This document shows positions 1 to 11,970 of a stretch of DNA of 64,000 nucleotides, in pieces. Numbering within the stretch: the stretch's first letter is position 1; each line of letters starts with the position of its first letter. Origin of the DNA: Adenophora triphylla var. japonica (lineage: Eukaryota > Streptophyta > Magnoliopsida > Asterales > Campanulaceae); assembly GCA_022495995.1 (NCBI GenBank), contig JAFEMH010000334.1:1-64000 (forward strand). The letters are read 5' to 3'. A model generated the notes under the pieces. That model was not told the origin of the DNA and ran no database searches. It saw nothing but the letters and a program-made list of their open reading frames with translations. The translations under genes were made by a program, and so were the position numbers.

Positions 1-589
1 CCAGGAGGGTCGGCCAGCCGCCTGATTCGATTCGAGCGGCCCCTTTACATTTGCCTTAAGCATTGACATTGCGGCAATCCGTAAACTACCTCCCCTTTGG
101 AGGGGCACCAAAACCAGTATCACTAGGGGCCGAGGAATCCGTCATTTGTCGAAGCTCCCCGGAATACATCTACAGTCAATAAGTTGAGGAAGACATATGG
201 CCACATGCTACGAGGAATCCTCCTACAGCGTATGGCTCAACTTCGAGAGCGGCTGTTCGGGAAGGAACCAAACTGATGTCGGCGTTCTAACCCGATCGGG
301 TCAAATCCATGCATTACCACCTAAGGCCACTAAAAAAGCTGACGGAGCGGAGACATGACAGTCTGTATACCCAGCCCTAAGACGCAGGTTCCGTGAAAGA
401 GGTTTGATCCTCGCTCCATTCCCAGCAGAGACCGAAGCTGAACATTTCCCTTTGGTCACATCACATCTTCCCATATCCTCACAAGCTCAAGCTAGGGGAA
501 AGCCTGGCACGTACCATGGTCCCGATGGGCACGCTGACCCCGGGCGAAGTCATTCGGATGATCGGCGACATCCACGGTATGTGCAACAT

Positions 590-1100
590 TATCACCTTCG
601 CGAGGATTTGGACCTTCCAAAATTTGGGGCGATCACAATGAGCCGCTCTACATCACTGTCCAGTGGACGGCGTCGCCTTCCCCGCGTGTTGGTAGACGGA
701 GGTTCGGAATGAATGTCTTGCTCGCCAAGATGATGGACACCTTGACATCGAAGCCTACGAGATCTGAAGCCTTCGAGTCCACGCGTCGAGCTATGACTCT
801 ACTTCCCGTACTTTGTTCTCGGGGTTGCTACTCTTAATATTTGGTTCGACGAGACGGATGATCCCCACCGAATTCCAAGTGTTGGACATTCCCAATCACT
901 TTCACGGCCATCTGGGCGTCCTGGCTGCATCAAATCAATGGCGTGGCATCCACCCTTCATCGGTGCCTCGAAGTTCATGCAAGGCAACGAGCTAACCACG
1001 GTCTGGCGACGGCGTCACCACCAGGGGACCCGGCACCAACGACATTCGGTGTTAGAAATCAAGCATAGTGACGACATGGCATTAAGCTTGGATTCGCTCA
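590..1100 (+). pseudogene. Tat-A aspartic protease remnant
   Basis: Reading across frames gives the segment FPRVLVDGGSE at about 680-712, the flap of a retroelement aspartic protease. Tat-lineage proteases commonly have LVDGGS where most retroviral proteases have D-T/S-G. Downstream pieces in other frames resemble the rest of the protease and the linker to RT (for example the FQVLDIP stretch near 861-890). At least three frame changes occur within about 400 bp, so no functional protease could be made. Bases 1-590 are probably the end of gag, but I recognise no zinc knuckle there and cannot support a separate gene call. Confidence 0.55.
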
Positions 1101-2480
1101 CGGAGACCTCCAAGATCCAAATATGCAACGTGGACCTTCCCTTGTCTCACGACAAGATTCCTCCGCCATGAAGATGATGAAACTCATGAACTTCATCCCG
1201 GGGCTGGGGCTTGGCAAAAGGTTACAAGGCAAACACCAAGTCATTGAAGTCGAGACCACACCACGGTCCGGGGGCTTGGCTATGTGCCCAGCACCGGTGA
1301 CATCAAGGAAAGCAAAGGCTCGCCGCACCAAGCGACGGCCGCAAAGGGAACCTCAGGCGGCACACCCAACCTCCGACCTTACGGTTTCGACCTCGCTCAT
1401 TTATTTGCCGAGAGGAACCCAGCGGGCGGAGGCCTGAGGGGGCCCAGAGCCAAGGGAGACCGAAGCGGGCGGAACCCAGGGGACCAAGTGAGGCCCAGAG
1501 CGCGGGGCGGGGGCCAGAGCGGCGGAACCGCGGCGAGCTGAGGGCCGGCACGGTGGAGGCTGATGAAGATGAGAAAGAAGCGGGGATAGTCGGCACGAGA
1601 CTACGAAAGGATGGAAGCAGTAGCACGGGACCTCAGCGTTTGAGGACTCAAGGCTAATCCGATTAGGGGAGCGTTCCTCGACATCACGGCTCTACTGGAC
1701 CAAGCTGCCACCATGAGTCCGGCCATGAGTACACATTGAGGGAATCCCGAGATGCGGAAGAGCAACTCAAGGTACTCTTCACGGGAAGCAGTTGTTCGGA
1801 TCGGCCGCCGAGGCCACATTCGAACAGTAACTCCAAAGCGAAGGAACCGGGAATTCATAGAAGACGCTCTCGGTGGACCCGGCTCTGAAGTCTTTTGAAG
1901 AAGTCATGGAGGTGCAAACTGATTGACACGGAGCTCAGAAAACGGACATGATCGCCATGATTGGGACGGCGAAGCCAAGCCTCTCGATCCCCGAACCCTC
2001 ATCAAGCATCCGGCAATGCCCTTTGAAGAATTGGGTAACTTTCACCGGACCGAGGGCAAGCCGGGCGGAAATGGAAGACAAGGCTGGGCCCGCCCACATC
2101 TCCCTAAACCCGGTCTCAAACCCTCGTCAGAGTCGAGTCTTGTCGGGTCAGAGTCCTGCAGGTCATCCAGCTGGCCTTACGCCAGAAGACTATGATAATG
2201 TAGCCAACCATGTATTTCCGTTCTTGTTTAATGAAAAGTCGACCTTTCGGAGTATCCTCTCATTGCCACTTTAACAGCGATAAGTTAACAAACAACTTAA
2301 AAGACGTTAATAACTCAATTGATAAAGAAGCGAGACACATTAAATGAACAATACATTAGAGAAGTTCTCGGCGTGTAGTTGACCAAGAGGACAACCGGGC
2401 CCAAGGCTGCCGAAGAGGTTATGACCAAAGTGAACTGGGGTCGGTGCAAGAGCCTAAAGAGACCTGAAGTGGGCGGTTTC
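1100..2480 (+). other. Tat-A protease-RT linker region, no recognisable domain
   Basis: This 1.4-kb GC-rich stretch lies between the protease remnant and the first RT motif. Several short ORFs occur on both strands, but none shows a recognisable motif and their frames change often. In Tat elements this interval encodes the poorly conserved linker between protease and RT, which is the most likely origin. I see no independent gene here. Confidence 0.45.
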
Positions 2481-3720
2481 TTCGCCGATGCGAGAAAAAG
2501 AAGCCACGATAAGCCTCCTCGGGAGTATGTTGACGTGTTCGCTGGTCATACCGGGACATGCGGGACTCGATCCCTCGATCGTGGAGCACGGAATTCCCAC
2601 GGATCCCGAATCCAAGCACATGTCAAACAGGCTGCGCAAGATCAAGCGAGTGGTCCTTGCAGTTAAAGAAGAAATTGAGAAAATGCTCCGAGTTGGTTTC
2701 ATCGAGTGATTGAGTACCCGACTTGGCTCTCCAACATCGTGACGGTCACCAAGGCCAATGGAAAGGTCGAGATCTTTGTGTGGATTTCGGGATCTCAACA
2801 AGGCCCGACCCTAAAGATGATTTCCCCTTTGCCTAACATCGACATCTTTGGTCGACACCACGACAAATTTCGAAGTAAAGTCCTTCGTGGATGGGTTCGG
2901 CTGGATACAACCAGATCAAGATGTCCGAGGAGGATCAAGCCAAAGCGCCTTCACCACTCCGTGGGGACATGTACTTTACTGCGGTCATGCCGTTCGGTCT
3001 GAAGAAAACTGGGGGCTACTTACGGCGGGCGCGACCCTCTTCCATGACATGATTCACAAGGAAATCGAAGTATATGTCGACGACATGATCATCCACTCCG
3101 GAGGATCGGACATGCGGCACATGACGAGATCGAGAAAGTTCTTCACGGACTCGAGAAAACACTCCATGAGATTGAACCTGCGAAGTGCACCTTCGGCGTC
3201 AAGCGCGGCAAGGTGCTTGGGGTACATGGTTACGAAAAAAGGGGTATCGAAGCCGATCCCAAGAAAATCAAGGCCATCATCGACATGAAGCCGCCTCGGA
3301 CTTTGTGACGAAGTGAAAAGTTTCATGGGAAGACTTGATACATCGGTCGCTTCATCAACCGGTTGACATCTCTCTGCGAGCCCATGTTCAAAGCGATGAA
3401 GAAGAATGCCGAGCATCAAATGGGACGTCGAGTGCCAAACGGCTTTCGAGAAAATCAAGACCTACTTGGTGAATCCCCCAATTACGTGCCCGCCACATGA
3501 AGACAAGCCACTACTCACTGTATCGACGGATGAGACACGTCAATCGGGCAATGCGCACAAGAACGAGAAAGATTCCAAGGTTGAGCATGCAATCTACTTC
3601 GTAAGCCGGAAGCTTCAAGGAAGTGAACTCGGCTACTCGGCATTAGAGAAAACTTGTACCGCCTTGGTATGGGTAGTCGGGGAAAGCTGAAACACTACAT
3701 GCGGTCACATTCGGTGCTCT
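2480..3720 (+). pseudogene. Tat-A reverse transcriptase and RNase H, frameshifted
   Basis: RT motifs appear in several frames. An N-terminal part contains GLDPSIVEHGIPTD (about 2560-2610), followed by YPTWLSNIVTVTKANGK (about 2713-2763). The catalytic box EVYVDDMI is at about 3067-3090, and the thumb-side GIEADPKKIKAIIDMK at about 3245-3290. The RNase H connection and core follow, with YFVSRKLQGSELGYSALEK at about 3596-3655. The YVDD box keeps both catalytic aspartates, but the DFRDLN region is degraded and at least five frame changes and stops separate the blocks. Domain order RT then RNase H is the standard Ty3/Gypsy order. The copy is non-functional. Confidence 0.8.
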
Positions 3721-3929
3721 GGTCTCCAAAATGGACCCCGTCAGATATCTCTTTGACAAGCCATCCCTGTCAATGCGACTAGCCAAGTGGTCATTCTTCT
3801 GGTGAGTTCGACATCAAGTACATGGTCGAGAAAATCAACAAAGAGGGCGAGTAATGGCGGATCAGTGGCCAGACTTCCCGAGCTTGTGAACCTAAGGGTC
3901 ACGATCCGCGGTTTCAGGACCAGGAATCT

Positions 3930-4200
3930 TTTCACTCGGCCAGCGCAAACCGCAACTCTTCTTCGATGGGGCGGCCAACAAGAAGGGGAATGGTATTGGA
4001 ATGCTCCTTGTCGATCCCAAGGGGCAGGCACACTCCCATAGCCGTCAAAATTTGAATTTTGAAACAACCAACAATGCGGCGAGAATACGAAGCTGTGCGG
4101 CGAGTGCAGGAAGCCGCCCTCGGCGCAACATCTCGGAAGCTGGATGTATACGGAGACTCGGCGTGATCATCAATCAAGTGTCCAACAAATGGAAGACGGT
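3930..4200 (+). pseudogene. Tat-A second (archaeal-type) RNase H remnant
   Basis: The sequence near 3958-4080 reads, across frames, as FFDGAANKKGNGIGMLL, then a DPKGQ segment, then a stretch ending TTNNAAEYEA. This D-G-A...G-G-G...NN-A-E-Y-E-A pattern is the extra RNase H that follows the canonical one in Tat elements. The first aspartate and the E of AEYE, both catalytic in the family, are present, but a frame change separates them. It lies between the pol RNase H and the integrase, as expected, and is the main reason for placing the element in Tat. Confidence 0.7.
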
Positions 4201-4499
4201 AGATTCGGCCTCCCGAGAAGTACCACACGTACATGGAGGAGCTCATTGCTCGGTTCAAGGACATCTCTTTTCATTATTTGCCAAGAGACAGGGAACCGCT
4301 TCGCGATGCCTGGCAACCTCGCCTCTCTTGTCGAAATTCCCGATGGGAAAGCGGTAAAACCCCTCGAGAATAGGCGAGACGGGAAACACCCGCCTATTCT
4401 TTGTGAGATCGAAATAAAAAAGAAACGATCGACGAACCTGGTACAATCAAATTTACCGGTACCTCCAAAACGGAGAAGCTTCCTTCACAAATGAAGATG

Positions 4500-5720
4500 G
4501 AAAATACAAAGAAGGGATCAAAGCCAAAAACATGATGGCATTAAAATGCTGGCATCCCATTTCGTCATTAAGGGGTATGTTGTACAAGAAGCGCCACCAA
4601 GGACCACTCCTTCGGTGTGTAAACAAAGAAAAAGCCGAAGCTAATGAGCAGAAGTTCACAGCGGAACACTGCGGTCCGCACATGAACGCCCGAGCATTGA
4701 CACGAGATCATCCTCCGTATGGGATACTATTGGATATCAATGGAAACAGGCGCATCCGGTTCGTCAGAAGCTGCGACAAATGTCAACGGTTCTCCAACCT
4801 CAATCACATCCCTCCTCCACGAACTCTATTGCATGACTACGCCATGGCCTTTCGCCACATGGGGAATCGACGTCATCGGCAAGATCACTCCACCGAGGAG
4901 CAATGGTCACGAGTTCATTCTAGTCGCGATCGACTACTTCACCAAATGGGTAGAAGCCGAGATCGTACAAGGTGCTGAATTCTAAGAAGGTGGCCGAGTT
5001 CATCAGAGAGAACATCATGTGCCGATACGGAGTGCCCAGCGAGATCATCTCAGACAATGGGACTCACTTCGAAGGAGATTGTGACCAACTTCGGCCGAAT
5101 TCGAGTCACGCGTCACAAGTCTTCTCCTTACGGACCACAAACCAATGGTGCGGTAGAGGCGGCCAACAAGACTCTCGCCATGATAATCGGAAGATGACCA
5201 CCGAGGTCGGGAGCGGCCCGAAAAGCTACATCTAGCCCTGCAGGGATACCGAACATCGGTCGAGAACCGCCACGGGGAGACTCCGTTCGCGCTTACCTAC
5301 GGAATGGAAGCGATGTTGCCGTGGAATTGGAAATTCCATCCCTCAAGTCCTCTTGGAAAACGGGATCAATGAAGTCGAATGGCTACGAGCCGTCACGACG
5401 AACTTGCTCTACTCGACGAGCGCATATTGAAAGCCATGGAACACACGCTCGAGCCTACCAGCGAGAATGGCCCGAGCATTCGACAAGAAAGTCAAGATCC
5501 GAGACATCGAAGGCGACTTGGTGCTAAAGGAAAAGCCTCCTACGCGGACCAATCCCCTCGGAAAGTGGGAGCCTACACGGATAGGACCGTTCGTGGTACG
5601 AAAGAATCTTCTCAGGAGGAGCCATGAAGCTAGCAGACTTGGACGGGAACCCTTTCGTTAACCCCGTGAACGGAAGCAAGCTCCGAATACTTCGTTTGAG
5701 GAAGAGCACGAGTCAACTCT
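4500..5720 (+). pseudogene. Tat-A integrase, frameshifted
   Basis: An integrase zinc-binding part is visible, ending in the CDKCQRF box (about 4770-4790). The core follows as TWGIDVIGKITPP and FILVAIDYFTKWVEAE (about 4855-4965), then YGVPSEIISDNGTHFEG (about 5024-5075). This supplies the first two D residues of the D,D35E triad. The E-containing segment (NGAVEAANKT) is in another frame near 5145-5170. A C-terminal region rich in basic and turn residues continues to about 5720. At least four frameshifts are present. The enzyme would integrate the cDNA copy; this one cannot work. Confidence 0.78.
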
Positions 5721-5809
5721 CCTTCCCCATACACCGTCCCTTCGGTAAAATTAAAGTGCTAAAGAGTAATACCCAGCTTGGATACATTCCCGCTAATGAT
5801 CCGAGGTAA

Positions 5810-6400
5810 AAAGCAGTCGCACTTCTTTTGTCTTTGTTTTTCTCAAATTCACCTAAAAGTGTCGAACTACGGTGACACGAGCCCCTTAGTCCAATTGTAA
5901 AAGGGGAACGTAGGCGGCCATCATTGGTTCGGTCTAAAAAACAAAAAAATACAATAAGCATCAATTTCTTGTGTTTCGAAAAACTCTTTTCATTTAACCT
6001 ACAAATTCATTACGGTTAAAACAATCTTTGATGAGTTCAAGCACGGTCAACTCTTGACTCGCTACACGCTAGCAAAACTACAATAAAACATTAATCGGTT
6101 AATGTGTGCCGCAATGACAATGGGTGGATACTCACGGACGGCAAGGTCAACCTAGTTTCCCGAACTTGGTCCTTCATCCTTCTTCCCCTTCCACTTTCCC
6201 GCGGCGAGTGTTCTTCACCTTCACGGGGAATACTCCGGTAGTCCTTCTACTGGCTCGGGGACCCTTCCGACGCCTCCGTCAAACTGTAGGCATCAAGCGC
6301 GGCCCCTTTCCCTAGCTCTGTCTCGAGGCGCCTCGCTTCGAGCCATCATGACCGTGCTTTGATTGGCCTCCCGTCGGCATTGGCCTCATAGTCGGCCATG
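5810..6400 (+). other. Tat-A post-pol spacer
   Basis: This non-coding stretch begins after the integrase C-terminus. It contains a stretch of the type cgaactacggtgacacgagc...gtaggcggcc (5863-5920), a sequence style commonly found just after pol in plant Tat/Athila-type elements. An AT-rich interval (5935-6110) follows. No ORF with recognisable features is seen. Confidence 0.4.
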
Positions 6401-7651
6401 TCATTCCCAGTCGATCCCGGGATTAGCTCTCGCTTCGGTCCTCCTCAAGGTCGAGTGTCAAGGTGTCCGGCACCCAACGGCTCACTCCGTCTCCACAAGA
6501 TAGACATCTGTGTCTCCCTATACACTCTTCGTACCGGTTCGAATCTTTGCGTCGACGAACGGTGCCCCCTCTCCGGTGAAAGAGAACCACAGCGGGAAAG
6601 GACGTGTATTGCCACCACCGTGTGAGCGGCAATAGCGTCGAAGGATCTTCCATCGGCGAGAGATCCCACCTCGAAGGTAGCGGCATGAACCAAGCCCGTC
6701 AATGGCACCTGCTCCGGCCCGTGCTTGTCGCGCGAGAACCAACGATGGAATGTAGAAAGACGTGCGAGACGGCCCCGGCACTCGACAACCAATAGACCCT
6801 CTGAGCGGTCCGACAAGTCTGTAACTTCCAATGGGGAACCCACCATCGCAAGTGATGCGTGCGGAGTGCAGCCATCCAGAGCTCCAACTCGGCTGATTGC
6901 CCCCAATCACCGAGAAGGACGTCGAGAGAAGGACCAAGCGTCACAAGACATTGGCACCTCGGGCATCATCTGCGGTCTCTCCCTCAACCACATGGTAAGC
7001 ATGGCGGGACTCCCTCCCACATGTATCGGCTACTACGGTCGCCATCCGACCTATGCCCGAGGAACGTCTCGCCCCAGACCCAGCGGCACGATGTCTCCCC
7101 CGCTCAGGCCTTTGCCTCACGGGTCCGATTACCTTTGTGATGGCACACACCCGAGACGTGAACGTGAACAGTAGCGATCGCGCACGGAAGCAAACGCGTC
7201 CCACGCAAGACGCTCCCCTCGGCTCGAGGCAAATCTATCGGGCGGTCAGAAATGTCGACATAATCGGTGTCAATATCGGCATCCCGTATGCTTCTCCAGT
7301 AGAGATACCAAGCAAAGACACTAGCTTCTCAACGGTGGCCGTACCACCGGCATACGGAAGAACTAGTTGTTCCGTCTCGGGTCCTCCCGAATGGCCCGGA
7401 AATCTTCAAACGTAGGAGTGATTTCGTTGTACGAAAAGTTGTACACATTCCTCCGTACGTCCCGGAAAGCGAGACGCGGCTCTCAAAAGATCCCAATCGG
7501 CATGAGCTCCTTTAAAGCCCAAGCAGATTTCATCCCATGTAACGACCTTGAAAAACCCCTTGTTCTGCCTCGTGTGGTTCCGTACCCACGACTGAAAGTT
7601 TTCCAAATATCGCTCTTGCATCCGAGACGATAGCTTAGGAAAGTGAGCCAT
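6400..7651 (-). pseudogene. Antisense extra ORF of Tat-A, DUF7745-like, broken
   Basis: The minus strand opens with an ORF from 7651 (start MAHFPKLSSRMQERYL) that reads through WVRNHTRQNKGFFKVVTWD and WDLLRAASRF. After a frame change come ITPTFEDFRAI (about 7430-7395) and LVLPYAGGTATVEKLVSLLG (about 7365-7300). This combination (WDLL.A...FWD..., then a PT.EDF.AI box) resembles the N-terminal domain of uncharacterised proteins carried by plant Tat elements and usually annotated as DUF7745. Function is unknown. The ORF is opposite to pol, as seen for extra ORFs in this lineage. Beyond about 6900 the reading frames are too degraded to follow. The family match is from memory of the motif style, so it is moderate only. 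Confidence 0.45.
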
Positions 7652-8190
7652 GAAAGAAAGTGAAGGAAACCTTGGGAATCTGAGAGAATTCAGCTAACTG
7701 ATCAGAGGTGAATGCGCAGTTCTTAACAAATTGCAAAGCTGAGCGCAATTTAAAAGACTATGGAAATTCACTCTCGGTGGGACTCTCCTTGCGATTGACA
7801 CGGTCAACTCTGCGGCCATTGCTCCTAAATTGGAAGCAATTCCAAACAACGCCCTGTTCATGCCTTATGAATATGCGTGCTACCCCTAGTTTCATTCAAC
7901 CAAAGCCAATATCCCTTCCGCCCCGGGCTCGTGCAACAGTGCAAATAATTAATAATCAGTGCATATAGGCTTAAATTTTGACCCGTTCAATTTTTAATGC
8001 ATGTTTCATTTTATTTATTTTTGATTAACCTACTTGCTTATTTGCCGAAAATAAAGAGAAGGTAATCACTAAATAGATGCGCGAAGTACAGGTTCCGCCC
8101 CACGGGCGCCTTTTCAAATACAGTTCAAGTCAAATCGTTCCAGACGATACATACATTTTGTCTAAAAGAAAAAAAAAGCAGTAAAGGAGG
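7652..8190. other. Spacer between two antisense ORF remnants
   Basis: This low-complexity, partly AT-rich stretch has no convincing ORF. The part at 7975-8190, next to the 3' end of the leftward ORF at 8192-10159, is AT-rich and would be its 3' flank. Nothing else recognised. Confidence 0.4.
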
Positions 8191-8191
8191 A

Positions 8192-10159
8192 CTACTTCGA
8201 ATCCTGTTCGTCATCCGAACACTTGATGCACTGCTCCGCAGCTACCAGATCCGTCGCAAACAAGAAGTCGCCAAATTCCTCCAGGCGAGAATACGCGAAA
8301 GGCCTCCTCGGCGTCTGCGAACTCGAGGACTCTCCCCTCTCGTGCCCCGAGTGCGAAGGAGGATGAGCTCCAAATCCAGCCGTTCCGCCCGCGAGCGGCC
8401 AAATCCTGTGCAAAGTCCTCTCCACCGGCCGTGGGAGCGGGCGAACCTCTCGGCCTAGACGGCCTCGGCTCACGAACATCCACGCTCCTCAGGGAGCGCA
8501 CCTCATGAACTCCACGAGCCTCCTAGCGTGGCGGCCCACCCGTCCACCGGTCTCGCCAGCCTCGTTGTACGTGCGGCCGGACACTGCGAACCGGGAAAGT
8601 CATCGGAAGACAAGCGAAAGTACGGATGCAACATTTGCAGAATGCTACTATCAAATGCGAGAAAACCAAAAGCACTCACCGAAGTGTTGGGGTCCACCTT
8701 ATCGTGGTCTCGGCTCATCGGGATCGGGATCACCGGTCGCTGCGCGAACCATCCGGCCCCTCGTACGCCGGCCTAGCGCGTGGGAGCGGGAGATCTCGGG
8801 GATATCCGGGGCCCTCGCCCTCCTGTCTTTGCACTGTGGGCTCCTCGGCCTCATCCTCAAGAAAGTCTCATAGTCGGCCCCGCTATGATGTACTCGGTAT
8901 AGAACACGCCCTGTCTATACCTCTCCCAACTCCTCCATCGGCATCGACAGAGGATCTTTGCATGTGCGGATCCACCGGCACCATCGGAAGTGACCCCGGG
9001 CCATGCTGACGGGTCACCCTCTCCCCAGATACATAGCGTCGCAATGAAGTCCCACCGGGAGCTTCCGCGCCGCGTAACCTCGCTCGCAACCTGAACCGCG
9101 GCGGCGTGGAACCGACTCCACCGAGTCGGTGGATCCTCTCGAGAGAACTCCCGGTTCGGTGCCAGGACACCTCCTCGTATGTCGGTCAGTACCCGCTCTC
9201 GACGAGACCGCCTTCTTCGCCTTCTTACGCCAAACCGGCATGGCGGGGAACGGGGGTCGATACGCCTCCCTAATGTCCCACTCTGCGGGAATGAACACCT
9301 CATAGCACCGGACTTCCAAGCAAATGGAAAGTTATGTCGGCTACGGAAGCGAGATACATACGAGTACATAAAAGAGACAAGGAAGAGAAAAAGATGTGAA
9401 CTTACATCCAGTGCAAGCGAGAAATAGCTCAAGGAACTCTCCTCTCCCCGCGAGAATCTGTCCAGGGAATGGTAGAGCTCGGCCAGTCCAGCCTCCCCCC
9501 ATGCGTACCCCCTCACGGCATCCAAGTCGTCGGCGACCCGAGCGAGAGGAAGTGACGGGATGTGTCGAAGTCGGTAACAAAGTCGCTGACAACGCGAACC
9601 ATAGGAACCCTCAAGCCAGGCGCTCCGCGGTCATCCTCAGAGACCCATCCAAGTAATCTGCAATGCCCGTCTGCAGATGCACCTCCATCGGCCTGTACCG
9701 AATGCCCAAGCCCCTGGCATCGGTAATATTAAAACCCAGCAGCTCCGACAACTGCCCCGGGGTATAACCATCCACCCACACCAGCGTGTTGCCCCAGAAT
9801 GGCAACCCAGTGATAGCGGCAAAGTCAGTGGGAGTCACCATCGCCTCCCCCCATCTGAAATGGAAAGTGTGGGTCGTATCCCACCAGTACTCGCTCAGAG
9901 CCACGTACATGGACCTGGCCCTCTACGTCGCAGCTATCACAGCTACCGCACCGATAAATCCAGCCAACCCGAAGTCGACCACCAGCTGTCGTGGACTCCT
10001 CTCTCCCTCCCGAGCCTCATCCGGGAGTACCTCCCACAGCGCTCGCACTGCCTCAAAGGCTCCCCGACTCTTCTGATTGCTAACATCAACCTTCCCTCGC
10101 CCTTGCAGGTGAACAAAGCAAGGATACGTTAATACAGAAGCAACGTCAACAGAATGCAC
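8192..10159 (-). pseudogene. Antisense extra ORF with plant mobile domain (PMD), broken
   Basis: From 10159 leftwards the minus strand encodes a degraded protein. The clearest block (9910-9611) contains LSEYWWDTTHTFHFRWGEAM and ITGLPFWGN, the typical core of the plant mobile domain (Pfam PMD family, also in MAIN/MAIL-type proteins). A later block (9525-9440) contains AVRGYAWGEAGLAELYHSLD, another PMD signature. A GTAAGT donor near 9405 and the frame resumption near 9320 suggest an intron, so the ORF was probably spliced. The C-terminal half is Arg/Ser/Pro-rich and frame-disrupted. PMD ORFs are known both as host genes and as extra ORFs carried by Tat elements in antisense. The position after pol and before the 3' LTR favours the second reading here. 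Confidence 0.65.
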
Positions 10160-10224
10160 GAACGTATATCAAAAGGATGCAATGCAGATACGGTTCTCAT
10201 TCATTTCCTACATATATTTCCATC

Positions 10225-10430
10225 CTTTCGAAGACTCCGTCGAATCAGGAACTTTCAAAGCATTTCGAAAACTCCGTCGAATCCGGAACTTTCAAAACAT
10301 TTCGAAAACTCCGTTGAAACCGGAACTTTCAAAACATTTCGAAAACTCCGTCGAATCCGGAACTTTCAAAGCCCTTCGAAAAATCCGTCGAAACCGGAAC
10401 TTTCAAATCTTTTCGAACATTTCGAAAATT
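10225..10430. repeat. 37-bp tandem repeat, 5 copies
   Basis: The core ctccgtcgaatccggaac recurs at 10235, 10272, 10309, 10346 and (variant) 10383, a regular 37-bp step. It lies in the 3' UTR of Tat-A. Open frames across it are repeat translations, not genes. Confidence 0.9.
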
Positions 10431-11119
10431 TACTCCGTCCCGAATTAAAGCTACTTTAATTTTGGAAAATGCATCTAGACATGGAATTTTGCGACCAAAA
10501 TTTTTATGTCATCTACCCATGGTGTCAATTGAACTACATCCTAGTCAATTTCGACAAAGGTTCATAGCAAAGTCAAAAGCCCCAATCCGGGCACCAAAAT
10601 CCCTAACTCATTCCTAGTCAAATTTCTAACATTTAAAGAATGCACATTCTTAAAATTAATGGAATTTGAGGGAAGCTTACTTGTCTCTCGATCCCTCCTT
10701 TGGAGTTGTGTTTATCCCTAGCCGGGTAGAACTCCGCCGGATTCAATGGATGAATGTTGGTTCGAATGGTCCGAACCAACCGCGTTCTTTCGTCATCGGT
10801 CCTTCCATGACGAGCCATTGGTTCCCAATCACCTTCCATAGCAATTTTCCTTCACAAATCTGAGCAAATCTCACAATTTGGGGTGAAAATTTTCTTTCCT
10901 CTCTCTCCTTCCTCGTCGAAAATGATGGTGGAAATGGCTTGGTTTGCGTCGGACTTGAAGCTGATTTGAATCTGGTCAAATTCAGTCCATGTCCGGCCGG
11001 ACTCTTGCTGCAATTTAAAAGATTCCTTCCAATTCAGCCCCTCAACTTTTGGCAGTTTCAATTTTACCCCTTTTGGCCCCCAAAAGTGTAAAATTTCCCC
11101 AAAAGTTAGACATCTCTAA
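10431..11119. other. Tat-A 3' UTR, unique part
   Basis: There is no recognisable ORF or structure apart from short AT-rich runs. It lies between two tandem arrays in the 3' UTR. Confidence 0.5.
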
Positions 11120-11720
11120 CATCCCATCCCCCGAGGATAAATTCTCAGTTAGTTTTCACTAACGCTCGTCTCCAGACGTTAAATTCACAGTTAGTTTTCA
11201 CTAATGCTCGTCTCCAGACGTTAAATTCCCAGTTAGTTTTCACTAACGCTCGTCTTCAGACGTTAAATTCCCAGTTAGTTTTCACTAACGCTCGTCTCCA
11301 GACGTTAAATTCCCAGTTAGTTTTCACTAACGCTCGTCTCCAGACGTTAAATTTCCAGTTAGTTTTCACTAACGCTCGTCTCCATACGTTAAATTCTCGG
11401 TTAGTTTTCACGCCGTCTCCAGACGTTAAATTCCCGATTAGTTCTCACTAACGCCCGTCTCCGAACGTTAAATTCCCAGTTAGTTTTCACTGCGCTCGTC
11501 TCCAGACGTTAAATTCTCGATTAGTTTTCACTAACGCCCGTCTCAGACGTTAAATTCTCGATTAGTTTCACTACGCTCGTCTCGAACGTTAAATTCTCAG
11601 TTAGTTTTCACTAACGCTCGTCTCCAGACGTTAAATTCCCAGTTAGTTTTCACTAACGCTCGTCTCCAGACGTTAAATTCTCAGTTAGTTTTCACTAACG
11701 CTCGTCTCCAGACGTTAAAT
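11120..11720. repeat. 42-bp tandem repeat, about 14 copies
   Basis: The unit reads roughly cagttagttttcactaacg followed by ctcgtctccagacgttaaattc. Successive cagttag starts at 11146 and 11188 give a 42-bp step, continued with small indels to about 11720. The unit contains the inverted pair gttagttttcactaac, so each copy could form a small hairpin. Arrays of this kind in the 3' UTR of Tat elements are an established source of new satellites. Confidence 0.9.
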
Positions 11721-11970
11721 TCAATCCTCGGTTGACGTTTGACATTCAAACGCTCAATCATGTCTCCGGACATTCCAGTTACAATCCCGTCTCCAGACGT
11801 TAAATTCAATCCTCAGTTGACATTTGACATTCAAATGCTCAATCATGTCTCCGGACATTCCAGTTACAATTCCGTCTCCAGACGTTAAATTCAATCCTCA
11901 GTTGACGTTTGACGTTCAAACGCTCAATCATGTCTCCGGACATTCCAGTTACAATTACGTCTCTCGACGT
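11721..11970. repeat. 85-bp tandem repeat, 3 copies
   Basis: The start tcaatcctc recurs at 11721, 11806 and 11891, an 85-bp step. Each unit ends in the same tctccagacgttaaattc tail as the preceding 42-bp array. The longer unit therefore appears to be built from the shorter one plus a new segment (ttgacatttgacattcaaa). Confidence 0.85.

Noticed and set aside
799..2300. Numerous overlapping 60-110-codon ORFs on both strands of the GC-rich left end
   Set aside because: High GC lowers stop frequency; none shows domain motifs except the protease remnant.
10154..10459. ORFs of 88-101 codons with internal repeats
   Set aside because: They are translations of the 37-bp tandem repeat; they are open in more than one frame and match no family.
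11120..11970. Regular repeats with spacer-like segments suggestive of a CRISPR array
   Set aside because: The units are contiguous with no unique spacers, and the context is a plant retrotransposon 3' UTR.
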